A stretch of 64,000 bases of DNA from Hetaerina americana (GCA_022747635.1 JAKTNV010000020.1:1518501-1582500); one strand, 5' to 3'. Counted from the first letter of the stretch, positions 24,101-35,899 are shown. Notes: a model not told the origin generated them from the sequence alone. Numbers and translations are program-made.

Positions 24101-25765
24101 CACGAAACGTTTGAAGAAGATGCCATGGCCCACGTTACGTTGCATGGATAACACTCATTTCAGTACTTTTTTATAAGAGGCCGAAAAAGATCTTCGCATT
24201 ATTTTGCCATTATTTATCCTTAAATTATGGGGTATAATATTCGGAGCAATTTGAAAAAGCAGCCCTAAATTCAATGAATTTATACCAACTTAACGTGCAG
24301 AAAGATTTAGGGTATAATTAGAATTCAAAATTAATATTTTTAGGAAATTATTTTATAAAAAACTGCTCACTTCATCAAGTTCAAGAACACTGGGATAAAA
24401 TGAGGGGGGAATAGAGCCCAAGCCGAAAACAGTGAAACTTCGTAAGAATGGGTTTTCTCTCTCGTTCCCTTATTGCACATTTTTCCAAGATTCAGATAAA
24501 AAATTAGTTATTACTAGATAAAAAAAGAGAAAGAGCATGTAATATGAAGTGACAGGGGAACAAATAATTTTCATATGAAAAGAAATGGCTGAACGAATGG
24601 ACCAACATGTTCCTACACACACAAACACACACACACGCACACACACGCACACACGCACACGCACACGTGCACACACACACATATATATGGCAATGAATAT
24701 TTTACAAATTACAAAAATACGCCTGCAATCCATTTCATTCGGTCAAAGGTTTTCGCACCAATTCATGATGCTCGCAAACGAACTTCTCAGAAAGACATCA
24801 AGCGAAAAGATTGTCGAAGATATCCGGGAAATTTCTCGGCGTCGCCCTCCATCAATCGGATTCAAAATGTACAGATACATAGGAGGGGGATGCACATAGA
24901 TCCGGTCAATCCGCCTCGCCCCCTCGCGAGTTTATCGATTCCACCGCTTGTCTCTCCGCACACCCACTTTCGAACACGCCACCACAGCCGCCCCCACCAC
25001 TCCCCCCTTCCTCCCCTCATTGTTTCGCTTCATCCCCTCCCCTCCCCCGCATCACCCCAACTCTATTTTACGTCTCGCTAATCTGTATTCTATGTCCCGC
25101 CGATACTTCCCCTCTCCTACGTCTGCTTTTAATTATTGCGATTAATCTTCGGAGCGAAAAATTAAATTTGTTGATTATTTTAGCGCGATACGTTCAGCAT
25201 TCACCAAGATTTATCGCCCCTGCTTCACCCTCCCCCCCTCGGAGGTGGAGAAGTGGGGGGGGGGCAAAGCACCGCCTCGCCCCTGCCCGCCAATATTTGG
25301 TCCGAAGGTTTCGCGGAAGGAGCGAGCCTCGCTCCCGCCGTGTCGAGGGATGCCGCTGTGGCTCCAAGCGTTCCGATGCGGGAGGGTGGGTCGGGGGGAG
25401 AGGATGGGCGTTCGGGGGCGTGGTGCGGAGAAGGGCGGAGATCCGAAGAATCGAATGGCGGTTATTGACGCGGCGCAGGGGAGGGGTCGAGGGCGGAGTG
25501 CAAGTCCGCGACGATGTCGGGTGCTGTTCGGGGAGTGGCCTGAGTGCCGCGCCGTGGCGGGGTTCCTACATTTTAGAGAAAGGCCCTCTATTATATAGAG
25601 GAAAACTGATTAACGGAGATCCTCTTAGGATTTAAATATAAAGAGGAAATATTCAGCAATAGAGGGTAGCAAATGAGTAAATGGTTGCTGACGGAAGTTA
25701 GTTGTTTTTTATGAAACCTCTGCACGCTGAAGGTTGAGTGAAGGCAGGTACACTTCGTGACACAT
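21181..25765. other. Intronic stretch, nothing assigned apart from a CA tract
   Basis: Mixed composition. GC-rich patches at 22850-22990 and 25220-25570 give overlapping low-complexity open frames with no recognisable family. Pyrimidine-rich segments lie at 23460-23680 and 24900-25070. Confidence 0.5.
24617..24690. repeat. (CA)n microsatellite with (TA)n end
   Basis: Imperfect cacacacgcacacacg-type repeat of about 70 nt, ending in atatatat. Confidence 0.9.
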
Positions 25766-26687
25766 AGGGCTTGTTCCAAAAGAAATTAAATTATTTAAAA
25801 AAATTAATTTTTTGAAATGATTTGCAAAAACAGTTAATATTCTTCAAAGTGCTGTCCTTGGGCCTCTACTTATTTTTTCCAGGGACTCTGCCATGACCTC
25901 TGGCATGCGCCCTTGAAGGTATCTTCGGGAACCTCTCGCAAGGTCTTCGTCACGGCTGATTGGATCTCTTCTATGGACGCAAAACGGGTTCCAGACAGGG
26001 CTGCCTTAATCCGAGGGAAAACAAAGAAGTCTGCTGGGGTATAGGGGGGATGGGGCAGCGTTGGTACCTGGTGTTTGGCCAGGAACTCGCGGACCCGTAG
26101 CGGGTTGTGGCAAACACCTTTGGCACGAGCTTGGCGCACACTTTCCTCATCGGTAAATCTTCAGTAACATTGCGAAACACAACAGTAGACGACAAGTTGA
26201 GTTTATTGGCAATAATCTTGCTACTCAATCGAAGGTCAGCGTCCAGCAATTGTCGAACACGAGCCACATTGTTGTCGGTTTTGCTGGTTGACGGCTGTTG
26301 ACAGAGCGTTTTTCGTCGTGAACCTCTTCCCGGCCCTCCTTAAAGGCCTTTAACCACCTCGGACCTTGTGAGTAGCACAGAGCAGAGTCCTTTTAAGCCT
26401 CATGAATCATTTTGTTAGTCTCCTCAAGAGGTTTTTTTTTCAATGTAGCAGAAAACTTAATCGTAAAACGTTTCTCGATCGTCGATTCTATTTTTTTCGC
26501 GACACGGTCGGCGCGCAGAGATTAACAATAACTGACGTCCTACCGCTGCCACAGCTTGAAGAGCACTGAGACCGGTTTTGCGGTAATGCTTAGCGTCCAG
26601 CCCACCTACTCTTAAGTAGTTCAATCCCAGTCCAACCAATAGGAGCGGCGCGGGAAACTCCATAGCATTACTTTTGGAACACACCCT
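25766..26687 (-). mobile_element. Mariner family A relative (922 bp), central domain deleted
   Basis: Terminal inverted repeats agggcttgttccaaaag (25766-25782) and cttttggaacacaccct (26670-26686) match at 16 of 17 positions. The minus-strand transposase keeps the helix-turn-helix part (ARVRQLLDADLRLSSKIIAN, DLPMRKVCAKLVPKV) and then jumps to VREFLAKHQVPTLPHPPYTP and ADFFVFPRIKAALSG. The last segment holds the third Asp. The segment with the first and second catalytic Asp is gone. The 5' untranslated part shares gacacggtcggcgcgcagag with copy 1 (632-824 region), placing it in the same or a sister family. Non-autonomous. Confidence 0.85.
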
Positions 26688-26864
26688 GCACGCACACATA
26701 CACACATTGATACACGGAAAACCTCCAAATGGTGAACTCATATCCCTTCCACTGGAAATAGATAGAAGGGATGGGAACACGCGTAGAGGACGGACACAAG
26801 AACGTCGGGGAAGGCGTAATTGAGCAGACCACAAGCCATTAACCAACAAACGATAGAAAACCAT

Positions 26865-26955
26865 TCCAATGCAACGATTTCAAAGTGTAAAACTCATTTG
26901 CCTTGACCGGGAATGATTTTATTACACTCTGAAATTGTAATGCATATTAGAGGGT
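26865..26955. repeat. Fold-back of SINE body (inverted pair)
   Basis: 26868-26909 is the reverse complement of the SINE body found at 48121-48160. 26913-26950 is the same body in forward orientation (aatgattttattacactctg...aaattgtaatgcat). The two half-copies meet at ccttgaccggg. No tRNA head is left. Confidence 0.65.
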
Positions 26956-27480
26956 GACTTTGTCAAAGGTTACTCCCGCAGTTTCTTGGAATGTAAAGAA
27001 AACCATATCAAATGGGATAGTCAGACGTTAAAACATTAAAAATGTGAACAGAATGGATTGATGCTACAACATGAATTATCAGAAATTAAATACAAACTCG
27101 AACATAAAGAAAAAATCTTGATACACTTTAAAAGGGAAAAAAATCTTCATCCGAGAAACTTTTGACACCAATACTATGGTTATATATTAAAGTTTTGAAA
27201 ATATTTGGGATCATTCAGACAATTATAAAGTTAATTCTTTTTTATTAACCTCATTTTTATTTTCATTAAGCTGACCTACAGTTAAACTTAAAAGGTTCTT
27301 ATTCCCTGAAAAATATCTAAAGATCGTTAACAATCACGCAAATGTGATATGAATAATTGGTGACAGCAATATAAAGTACCAAGTTACACAGGAGGGTACC
27401 ACAGCTGTCGTATTTACATGGCACTGTAACTGCTTAAGAGCTACACACACCAGTAGAATTCTCTGGTAAACATTATAACA
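26956..27480. other. AT-rich intronic stretch
   Basis: Nothing recognised. Confidence 0.5.
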
Positions 27481-27653
27481 ATAATGAATAACTGATAGTG
27501 GCACTATTCTACTGCACAACATTTATTTTGCGACCGGGATTCGGTATATTACATCATCATCAGGTGACCTGGCGATGATATAATACATCGAAACCCTGTC
27601 GTAAAATAAAAATGTTATCCAGTAGAATAGTGCCACTATCAGTTATTCATTAT
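27481..27653. mobile_element. Inverted Penelope-type termini with hammerhead-ribozyme-like cores
   Basis: A 173-nt imperfect palindrome centred near 27567. Its outer arms ataatgaataactgatag (27481-27498) and the reverse complement at 27636-27653 are followed by matching inner blocks. The minus half has CTGATGA at 27563-27557, then a degenerate GAAT and GGTC. The plus half has the degenerate CTGGCGA at 27569-27575, then GAAA at 27590-27593 and GTC at 27598-27600. Conserved CTGATGA...GAAAC...GTC spacing is the hammerhead core known from terminal repeats of Penelope-like elements. Each half has lost one box, so neither should cleave. Confidence 0.55.
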
Positions 27654-27695
27654 GTTCGACTTCCACCAATTTACGCCCGAAGCTACTCAAATTGA

Positions 27696-29699
27696 TTATA
27701 ATAATAATTGTTCAAGTGCTAATTATTGCCTCATGTTAAACCTCACAACCGTAAAAATAGATCTCAAGTTTCAACAGGATTTTCACACTGAGAACAATTT
27801 TAAGGCATTTCATCCGGCAGGACTGGCCTCAAAGCCTGAAAAGGCGAACATCTTCTCCCTAGTGCATTTCTTTTCAATCTTAACTCAACGATCCCAAAAT
27901 GGCGAGTATATGAAGTAGCATTGTTCACGTAAATCAAAACAAAATGTCCTCAGCTGACAACTGATTTAAAATTACATTGATCTTATCGGCCAAATTCAAA
28001 TGCCAAAAACTTGACAATCGGTTTAGTGAGAAATTCGTGCAATTTATTTCATTCACATTCTATGTTTACAAAGGCTTCCATCTGTAAAATTTGCAGTTGA
28101 TAAAAAAATAGTAAATAAACACTATATTTACATGTATTTCAATCTCAATGCTTACGTTGCATATATAATAGAAAATAAATGGTCCTGGCAATGGAAAGAG
28201 AATTATGGGATACATCTTCACTGAAGTTACTGCTGAGAATAAAATTGTTCTATTTGAATTTAAGTAATTACTCTTTATTCCAATGGCTGCGGCCGAAAAT
28301 ATATCTTTTGGTTAGCCAGCTCTGGCATTAATTACTGCGGCAGCAAAGAAGTCTACTTTAGCAAGGCTATTACGGCTATTACTAACTAGAGGTCGGGGTC
28401 ACTCCGCCAGGCGGAATGTTATGATGCCAGTCGGTGAAACAGCGCCTTCTGAGATTATGAGGAAAGGGTTCCGAGTCTGAACACCGGTCAGTGTGTTTTA
28501 GGGGTCGGAGTTTTATCAGCAACCGGAAGCTTTGTATAAATCAAAATAATTGCGTTCACACGGTCGAGAAATGTTTTTAGCCTTATGACCTTATAGCCTC
28601 AGGTAATAATGCACGTTGAAACATACAAACAATGATAAAATTGAAATAAACCAGCCATATACTTGAAGACTAACTAATCTAAAAATGTCATGATACTGTT
28701 GAATATGATATAGTGTCTTTTCTGCCGGCCCGTCATTAGATGATAATTATTTAACATAACAATTTCAAAGACACCATAGTTTTCATGATACATCATAATC
28801 ACAAAATAATTTATTAAAATCGACCTAATTTTTATTACCATATCCTGTGGAGAGAGAACATATCAGTATAATTAGTTTTTCAACACAATATTGTACATTG
28901 AATTAAAGGTAACCATTGCTGTAAAGGTTGACAACTTTTCTTGACGCATTCAAGTGAGGATTTTTTTATGCCGCTCAAAAGGCAATTTTCGTGACAGTCA
29001 AAGTTTTCCATTAACCGTGAGTAGCAGATGTCTTTTAATAGTTTCCTTGTTTAACTCAATTCCGTTTTTCTTTAAACAGGCTGTGTATAGGACTCGATAC
29101 GATTTTTGGCGATTGGACTGCAAACTTGGTTAAAAAGTTGGCAAACAAGTCGGCTTCTCGCGTCTTTCCCTCCCCGCCTCCCGCCATCCCTCCCTTCACT
29201 CCGATTCCTCACCTTATTCTCCTCCCACACTCGTCCCAAGGTCCATCATCTCATGCGCGTACAACTTCACCACTCGGACAAAATATGCTCGAGAGCAAAG
29301 GTGTTCCAGCCACCGCGGCACTCATGTGCTGCGCTAAACGTTCCATGGTGACAAAAATGCGCTCTACTGGCCAGTTTTGGCACATTTCAAACCGGCGCCC
29401 CACGAGGAAAACCGAAGCCTATCAACACTCCGGACCGGACCACTGCCACCATTGTATACCAGCTAAAATGACATCTGCAAGGACTACCTAGATGGCCAGC
29501 AGACAGTTGTTCGCGCAGGGCGACTGCTATTCAGTGAACTGAGGCCGCGGGAACCGAGTGCACGGACGTGATGGGCAGACGAAGCACGCAAGATTGGCGT
29601 AGGAAGGAAGAACAAGGAGATTAAGAGAAGCGCATGAAAATAGGGATCCCTCCCCCCGAAGGCGGGCTTACCAAGGCGCCAATGCGACGCCATACTCAC
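27696..29699. other. AT-rich intronic stretch upstream of the donor of EGF 4-5
   Basis: No element recognised. A pyrimidine-rich segment lies at 29160-29230. Confidence 0.5.
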
Positions 29700-29909
29700 C
29701 GCGAGAGCAGTCGGGACCCGTCCAGAACTTGTCGCAGACGCAGGCGCCGGCCTCGAGGTCGTAGGCGCCATGGTCGGAGCACGAGGGTAGGCAGTGGGAG
29801 ACGCGTTCGTCGGGAGAAGAGCAGTTGTGGCCCGTCCAGCCGGCCTTGCAGTGACAGCGGCCGCCGGCGCACGTCCCGTGACCCCCGCACTCGGGGTCGG
29901 GACAGTCCT
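29700..29909 (-). CDS. Ten (Ten-m or Ten-a): Teneurin internal exon encoding EGF-like repeats 4 and 5
   Basis: Internal exon of a teneurin, a type II transmembrane homophilic/heterophilic adhesion protein of neurons and synapses. Read on the minus strand, the acceptor is CCACAG (AG at 29911-29910) after a pyrimidine-rich tract and the donor is GTGAGT (29699-29694). The exon is 210 nt and phase 1 at both ends, so 70 codons. The first EGF unit runs from DCPDPECGGHGTC to GWTGHNC and has all six cysteines. The second runs from HCLPSCSDHGAY to WTGPDC and has only five, with Tyr in place of the third Cys. That pattern is the known signature of teneurin EGF 5 (and EGF 2), whose unpaired Cys links two chains into a dimer. 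Spacing and motifs fit the teneurin EGF array and its order with the next exon at 16768-16953. Paralogue (Ten-m versus Ten-a) is not resolved. Coding GC is well above the flanks. Confidence 0.9.
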
Positions 29910-30829
29910 CTGTGGAAACAATGGAGAGAGGCATATTAGAGCGATCCCTAATTCCGCCCAAAGCACATATACCGCCGCCGCAACACACATATGATCCGAG
30001 CAAACAGCGCGTTGGCGCAAAACCTCCTGTGCACCTCTTGACACGTGGTGTCATTATAGGTGCAGGCACATGTCGGCTGTCGACTGCCGAAAAGAGTCGA
30101 AAGAAATATGAACCCCAAATTGGCTCACTATTATATATACTTGGTTGTATGAAAAGTATCAGGAAAAATTTCGGAATAATAGATTTATTTCAAATATTGC
30201 TACAATGCCTCAAAATTCTTCAAAGCATTTTAGCATCTTCTATTGACCTGAAAGTCACCGCTCGGGCAAGTGACACGGGGAGAATAAAACACACCAGACT
30301 AATTTTGACCCGAATTTTATTACCCGTACTGCGGTCGAACGTTGCTATTTTGATCCCTAATCATTCGTGGAAAAAAATGACACCTTAAATCTATCTGTTC
30401 TACACTTAATCCCTCTAATATCATTGGCATGATCTCTCCTACCGTAGAGCGATGGGGATAATAATAAATTTTCAACGTCACTGATAAAGAGACATGCTTC
30501 CAAATTAAGCAAGAGATTTAATCTGTAATCCTCACTTTAAACACTGGTAATAAATCAATGGTTTCCGTGAAGGATTTGCAGAGTTTACGCAGAATTTTAC
30601 AGAAAAACACTACTCCTTGAAAAAGCTAATTTCCGCGGATTCGATTTTCCACCGCACTCCACGAAAACCCATTTGCGCAAATGGCCGCACCTACATCAAC
30701 AAAACAAGATATCAGCAAAGTGATTAAAGGGTTGTGTTATGACGGGCGCTCGGATTTAATTTGACCGCCCCTTATTCTCATCTCACCTAACAAATCACAC
30801 TCCAACATCCTATTACATGTACAAAAAGC
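29910..30829. other. Intronic stretch upstream of the EGF 4-5 exon
   Basis: The first 25 nt on the minus strand form the pyrimidine tract of the acceptor. Nothing else recognised. Confidence 0.5.
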
Positions 30830-31245
30830 CCTCTCTATCTCCATGACTTCTTTCCTCCATTCATCCCGTCCAGCGTCCTATTCCTGCACCCCTCTTTCCT
30901 CGCTTGCTTCACATTCTCCCCTCTATTACAATCTTCAACATTTCACTGCCAATCAGTACGCATTTCATTCATTTTTCCTGCCTCCTTATGATTCCTCCCA
31001 ACATTCCCCTGTCCTTCTCCACGAAACCTTCTACTTCCTTTATTTGCTTTCCTTTCGTTCCATTTCACTCTCTCCATCCTTCTCCACGCCCACATTCCAA
31101 AAGCCTCTAACCTACACCTAATACCCTGCTTCAATTACCAAGTTTCCACCTTAAGCGAAAACACGCTCTCAGCCAAATATTTTACTAATCTATTGTTGAC
31201 AACGTTACTCAGCGTCCCTGTCATCATCTCCCACCTCCTTGTAGA
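30830..31245 (-). mobile_element. RTE-like LINE fragment, ORF2 C-terminal part
   Basis: Minus strand: IRCRLEAFGMWAWRRMERVK (near 31040-31125), equivalent to RLEAFEVWVWRRMEKVKW in the LINE at 44640-47870. The surrounding sequence also matches at nucleotide level, including the ctccatccttctccacgccc block. Truncated on both sides, with stops. Confidence 0.75.
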
Positions 31246-31919
31246 ACCTTGAAACGGGGTGTCTGCCAGTCTATTACTTGATAGCTGTTACGCAGCCGTG
31301 GCCAGACTGCCATATTTGGCACCCCTTTTCGTTGGATTCGAATCTTCGGGACTCGCGGGAGGGAGGCAGTGGCGCAGGAGGGCGGGCGGGCGGCGAGACC
31401 CTCACCAAGAGGGACAGGTGCCCTCATCGACGAGAATTTGCTGGGTGCCAGGCGGCGCGGAAGCACCAGGTCACCAACAAATTGGCGCGTGGGCGGAGAT
31501 ATCGCGCATTTAGGCGATGAAGAGCCACAGACTAATTGCTCACGGGACGTCGTTCATCAGTTCACCCTTCCGATAAACGGCGCTGCTAGAGATCCGGAAA
31601 CATGCCCGTTATCTGAATTTGTTAGTCTCAACTATATTTACATACTGGCTTAGCACAAATTATGGAAAATCAGTAGTGATGAGAACAAAATGGAATATAA
31701 CACTGTATTACTATACTATGTATGAGCGCATATATATATATATACATATATAACACTTTTTGAAAGTCTCACGGACGTGAATAATAATGTATAACACTTA
31801 GCACTAGTGGACACAGACAAAAACACAGAAACACACAAAAAAGAGACTCACTATTTTTCAAATTTTCGGTGGTCGTGACCACATTTATCAAGGAAGAGAG
31901 GACAGAACTCTGAGAACAG
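31246..31919. other. Intronic stretch with short TA tract
   Basis: Short (TA)n around 31733-31752. GC-rich patch 31360-31510. No gene seen. Confidence 0.5.
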
Positions 31920-33790
31920 AGTTCTGTCCCTCCCTTAATGCCCTTTCTATCTCATCATTGAGTATGCCTGGACCTAAGCTATCTTCCCCTGCGTCATATT
32001 CTTTTTCAATGTCTAACTTTGTTGGTCGAAGTTCTTTACTATACAGTTCTTCTATGTACTCCTTCCATCTCTCTTGGATCTTTCCTGCGTCAACTATTAC
32101 CTCACCCCCCTTATCTCTAACTGTTAGCATAGATCTCCCTTTCTTACTTCCCGACATAGATTTAACTTTGCTATACAGCGCACCGATTTCACCATTCCTC
32201 TGCAGACTTTCCATATCCTTGCACTGCGTTTTCCCCCATTCTTCTTTTGCTTTATTTGTTGCCCGCCTCAATGTATTGTTTAAATATTTGTACTTCATTT
32301 TGCCTAACTTTGTATTTAAATTCTTCCATTTTCTCCGCTCATCCATCTTTGTAATCATCTCATCCGTAATCTATGGTTTCCTGGTCCTTTTCGCGTTAAC
32401 GGTTCCAATAGTGTCATTTGCGGGTTTCGATAACCTTTTCTTGATATTTTCCCAATTTTTCTTTGATAGCACTTAGATCTTTACCATCCTCCATGATTTC
32501 CTCTACCACCTGTTGTTACTTCCTTTTCAATCCATTTAATGCTTCTACCTTCCATTTTCTAAACCGCTCTCCTTGCGTTTTCTTTTAGAAACGGACGCTT
32601 CATTTCATAACAAATAAACTGTGGTCAAAGTCCGCCTCCCCTCCCGGGAAGCTGTGGGAATTTATCACACTGTTCTTAAACCTGTGTCTAACCAGGATAT
32701 AATCTAGGTGATACCTCGTTGAGTCACCTGGTATTTTTCATGTATACCTGCGTCTTTTGGGGTGTCTAAACCAAGTGTTGGTGATGACTAACCCCTGGCT
32801 CCTGCAGAATTCAACTGCTTTCTCCCCGCGGTCATTCCTTGTGCCCAAACCGTAGTACCCCGACCTCGTCACCATCTCTTTCTTTGCCTACCGCCGCATT
32901 CCAATCCCCCATCACTATCAAATATTTCCCTGCAGAAACACACGCGGTTATGTCCTCTAATTGATCGTATATCCTATCGACCTCTTCCTCGGTATGGTTG
33001 CTCGGTGGAATGTATACCTGAATAATAACCAAGTTCGTCGGTTCTGCTGTTATATCTACTAGTACTATTCTGTCCGTTACCTGCTCTATGTTGACTACGC
33101 TTCTTCCTACATCTTCATTTAATACTATGGCAAGCCCTCGTTGGCTCTCGTCCCCGCCGCTGTATATTATTCTATACTTATCACACCAGTAATCCCCGCT
33201 ATCTTTCCATCTTACATCGCATAGACCTAAAATAGTTATATTTCCCCTTTCCATCTCTCGCTTAACATTCTCCAATTTCCCTGTCCTCATCATTGTCCTA
33301 ACATTCCGCGTTCCTATTCTAACTAATTTGGTCTTATTCTCCTGCATCTTCTGTCCTGTTGCTGCTGGTTTACCCTTGCAAGGTTTCCGTGGGATGACGA
33401 CCGCGGAAGCTTTGCCTCCCCCGCTGCCGGGCACGACACACGGCCGATTGGGCCGAGCCCTGTAGTTGCCAGGACTCAAAATCTCTGTATTGTCCATCAT
33501 GTTAATCTTGGGAATGATAATTGAGGTGGTTTCCCGTTGCAATTCTCAATAGTGTTTTTAACGTGACACCATAACTTACTGGCCGCCCCTCTGGGGTCAG
33601 ACAACGTTGCAGCCGCCTAACTGAGGAACAGAGGTTGCGTGGAGTACCTTTCGTCTGGCTCCTAACATTCGACCTATCTGGCATGGGTGACCCTACCAGG
33701 AGCAATTATTATTTCTCCCGCCAGAAAGGTTCTGAAGGTCATCGGAATGCACTTGCCCTTCCTCCTCGTCAAGATTGTAGTCGGGGGAGG
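31920..33790 (-). mobile_element. RTE-like LINE copy A (endonuclease plus start of RT), 3'-truncated
   Basis: Minus-strand LINE. From its 5' end: untranslated/leader region 33560-33780 (matches 47600-47860); apurinic-type endonuclease 33542-32832 with KLVRIGTRNVRTMMRTGKL, ILGLCDVRWKDSGDYW, NLVIIQVYIPPSNHTEEEVD and IVMGDWNAAVG; a frame-broken stretch; then the linker before the RT (32358-31888) with RKWKNLNTKLGKMKY, RRATNKAKEEW and ERWKEYIEELYSKELRPTKL. It stops at ...IERALRE, just before the RT fingers and palm. This endonuclease type is often annotated as craniofacial-development-protein-2-like in arthropods. Inactive. Confidence 0.85.
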
Positions 33791-34092
33791 GAACAAATGA
33801 TAGGAAAGTGGAAAATGAATATATGAAATAAAATTTATAAAGGGGAGCCATCAAAGATAAATCTCTTTTTTGCGACAAAGGAGGCTGATGCATGCCTTCC
33901 TTCCCACTCGACCCATCATTGAGCTTCCAATGCGACTGCTAGGAAGAATATTGGCAGAGGTGGTCAGCACATTGCTGTGTCCATTCGATAGTGTCCCGCG
34001 CGGGGCGACGGACACCGCCCGCGCCTCTCGTCCATCTCCACCGACCGCTTCACCCTCACCCCGCTCGTTTCGTAAACTTTCATTAAGAGAGA
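33791..34092. other. Spacer between LINE copies A and B
   Basis: About 300 nt of unique sequence separates the two oppositely oriented LINE pieces. It holds no LINE similarity that I can see. Confidence 0.6.
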
Positions 34093-35330
34093 TGAAAGGA
34101 ATATATAGAAGAACTGTATAGTAAAAAACTTAGATCAACTAAGTTAGACACAGAAAAGGAACATGACGTAGACGAAGATAGCTTAGGTCCAAGCATACTA
34201 GACAATGAGATAGAAAGGGCATTAAGGGAGATGAAGGTAAATAAGGCCGTGGGGGTGGATTATATTCCTGCGGAGCTACTGAAATGTTTGGGAAAATGTG
34301 GGAGGAAGAGGCTACATGGGCTGATTCGTAGTATCTATGAGGAAGGAATCTGGCTGGAAGACTTTGTGAGATGAGTTTTAGTTCCCATTCCGCAAAAAGG
34401 TTAAGGCTATCTATCTCCTGTGAAGACTACAGGACAAAAAGTTTGATATCCCACGCAGCTGAAGTTGTTCTAAGGGTCATAAACAAAATGATATAGAGTA
34501 AGGCAAATGATTACTTAGGGGATTATCAGTTTGGCTAGAGCGTGGAATTCGAAAAATCAGTTAGGCTCGCTGATGATCAAGCTTTAGTTCGTCAGTCAGC
34601 CAAGGGGTTGCAAGTATTGCTGAGTGAATTGGAAATTCATTGCAATAGGTATGGGATGAGAATCGATATTAATAAAACAAAGGTTATGCGATTTTCTAGA
34701 TAGAAAAAGGCCAAGCTTAACATTAAAATAGGAGGACCAAAACTAGAGCAGGTAGAACAGTTTACGTATCTCGAAAGTGTTTTTTACCAACACGGTCTAA
34801 GTAGCAGGGACGTAAGGAGAAGAATTGCGCCAGGTAAAGAGGCTTTCACTAGGAGGAGGGAGTTGATGACGGGGACATTGAGTGAGGATATTAAGAAAAG
34901 ACCCGTGATAACATGCATATGGAGCGTAGCTATGTACGGTGCGGACAAGTGGTAATGGAAGCAGGAGGGTAGACGTAGACTGGAGGCTTTTGAAATGTGG
35001 GTGTGGAGAAGAATGGAGAAGGGGAAATGGACCGAGAAGAAAACAAATGAGCAAGTACTTGGTATGGTGGGCGAGGACAGGGGTTTGTTGGGATAAATCC
35101 TATGGAGGCAGGAAAAGTGGATGAAGGGGGTATTGACCGGCAGTGGCAAGTTGAAGACTGTAATAGAGGGGAGAATGTTAGGCAAACGAGGAAAGAGAAG
35201 GAACAGGATAGGGATGTTGGACGGGATGAAGGGAGGAAGAAAGTACTCAAGAAAGAAATGAAGAGGGACCTGATGTAGAGTAGGATACAGGATTTAATGT
35301 TCTGTTAGGAGTAATAAAATATTTATTTGG
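34093..35330 (+). mobile_element. RTE-like LINE copy B (RT to C-terminus), 5'-truncated, motifs A and B deleted
   Basis: Plus-strand copy of the same subfamily. It starts KEYIEELYSKKLRSTKLD, continues through NKAVGVDYIPAELLKCLGK and an RT N-terminal part with frameshifts, and at about 34535 jumps from the YQFG motif straight to EKSVRLADDQAL (RT motif C). RT motifs A and B are therefore missing. The tail reads RYGMRIDINKTKVMRF, KEAFTRRRELMTGTLSED, TCIWSVAMYGADKW, RRLEAFEMWVWRRMEKGKW and KRNRIGMLDGMKG-type sequence. The 3' end lies near the agtaataaaatatttatt string. It is about 9.3 kb from, and inverted to, the copy at 44640-47870. Confidence 0.85.
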
Positions 35331-35899
35331 TAGTTTTATCCATCCGAAAACCTACCTTAACCAGTAGATTACCTAATAATAAGAATCATTTGTTATTTTT
35401 TGCGAACTCGTTTTGGTCGCCACCAAGGCCCATTTCTGCTTGGAGGTTTGAGAATGTGTATGAGTTAAGTGAAATATATCTTTTTTCACTTTTCAAATCG
35501 TAAACGGCATGCAGCGCCTCCATCCGAATTTGGAGAAGACTGAAGAAGAAGTTTATGCTGGACAAGAGTTCTCATCAAATACGATTAAAATGGACTCGAA
35601 TCATAATGGAAGAAGCGTTTCTTGCTTATTAAGAATATCTTTCGAGAAATATTCGTAGGCGGAATCGAAAAAAGAAAATGGAATATGGGAAGAGTTTTGC
35701 TGGTTAGCTGGATATCGCACACAGAGAGACGGGCATATGATGTAAACGTTCACCTGAAAAGCGGTGCGTCGAGGAAGGTAGAGCGATGTGCTTTGAGGGT
35801 TAATGCAGTCCCCTCAGGCGATTATTACACGATGGGTGGCTAGTATGGTTCTGTCGTTTACGCCGCGATGCATTAACAAACATGGTCTTCCCGAAAAGA

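Larger units (their letters stand above)
16954..29699 (-). other. Teneurin intron between EGF 4-5 and EGF 6-7 exons (12,746 nt)
   Basis: Bounded by GT at 29699-29698 and AG at 16955-16954 on the minus strand. It splits a codon after its first base, so exon skipping of either neighbour would preserve frame. It contains RTE-like and CR1-like LINE fragments, a mariner, Penelope-type termini, a (CA)n tract and a strong GC hairpin. I saw no further EGF-type exon inside it. Confidence 0.85.

Noticed and set aside
31920..35330. LINE copies A (minus) and B (plus) as one twin-primed insertion
   Set aside because: The two share an overlapping, diverged 45-codon stretch and are separated by about 300 nt of unrelated sequence, so two independent insertions fit better.
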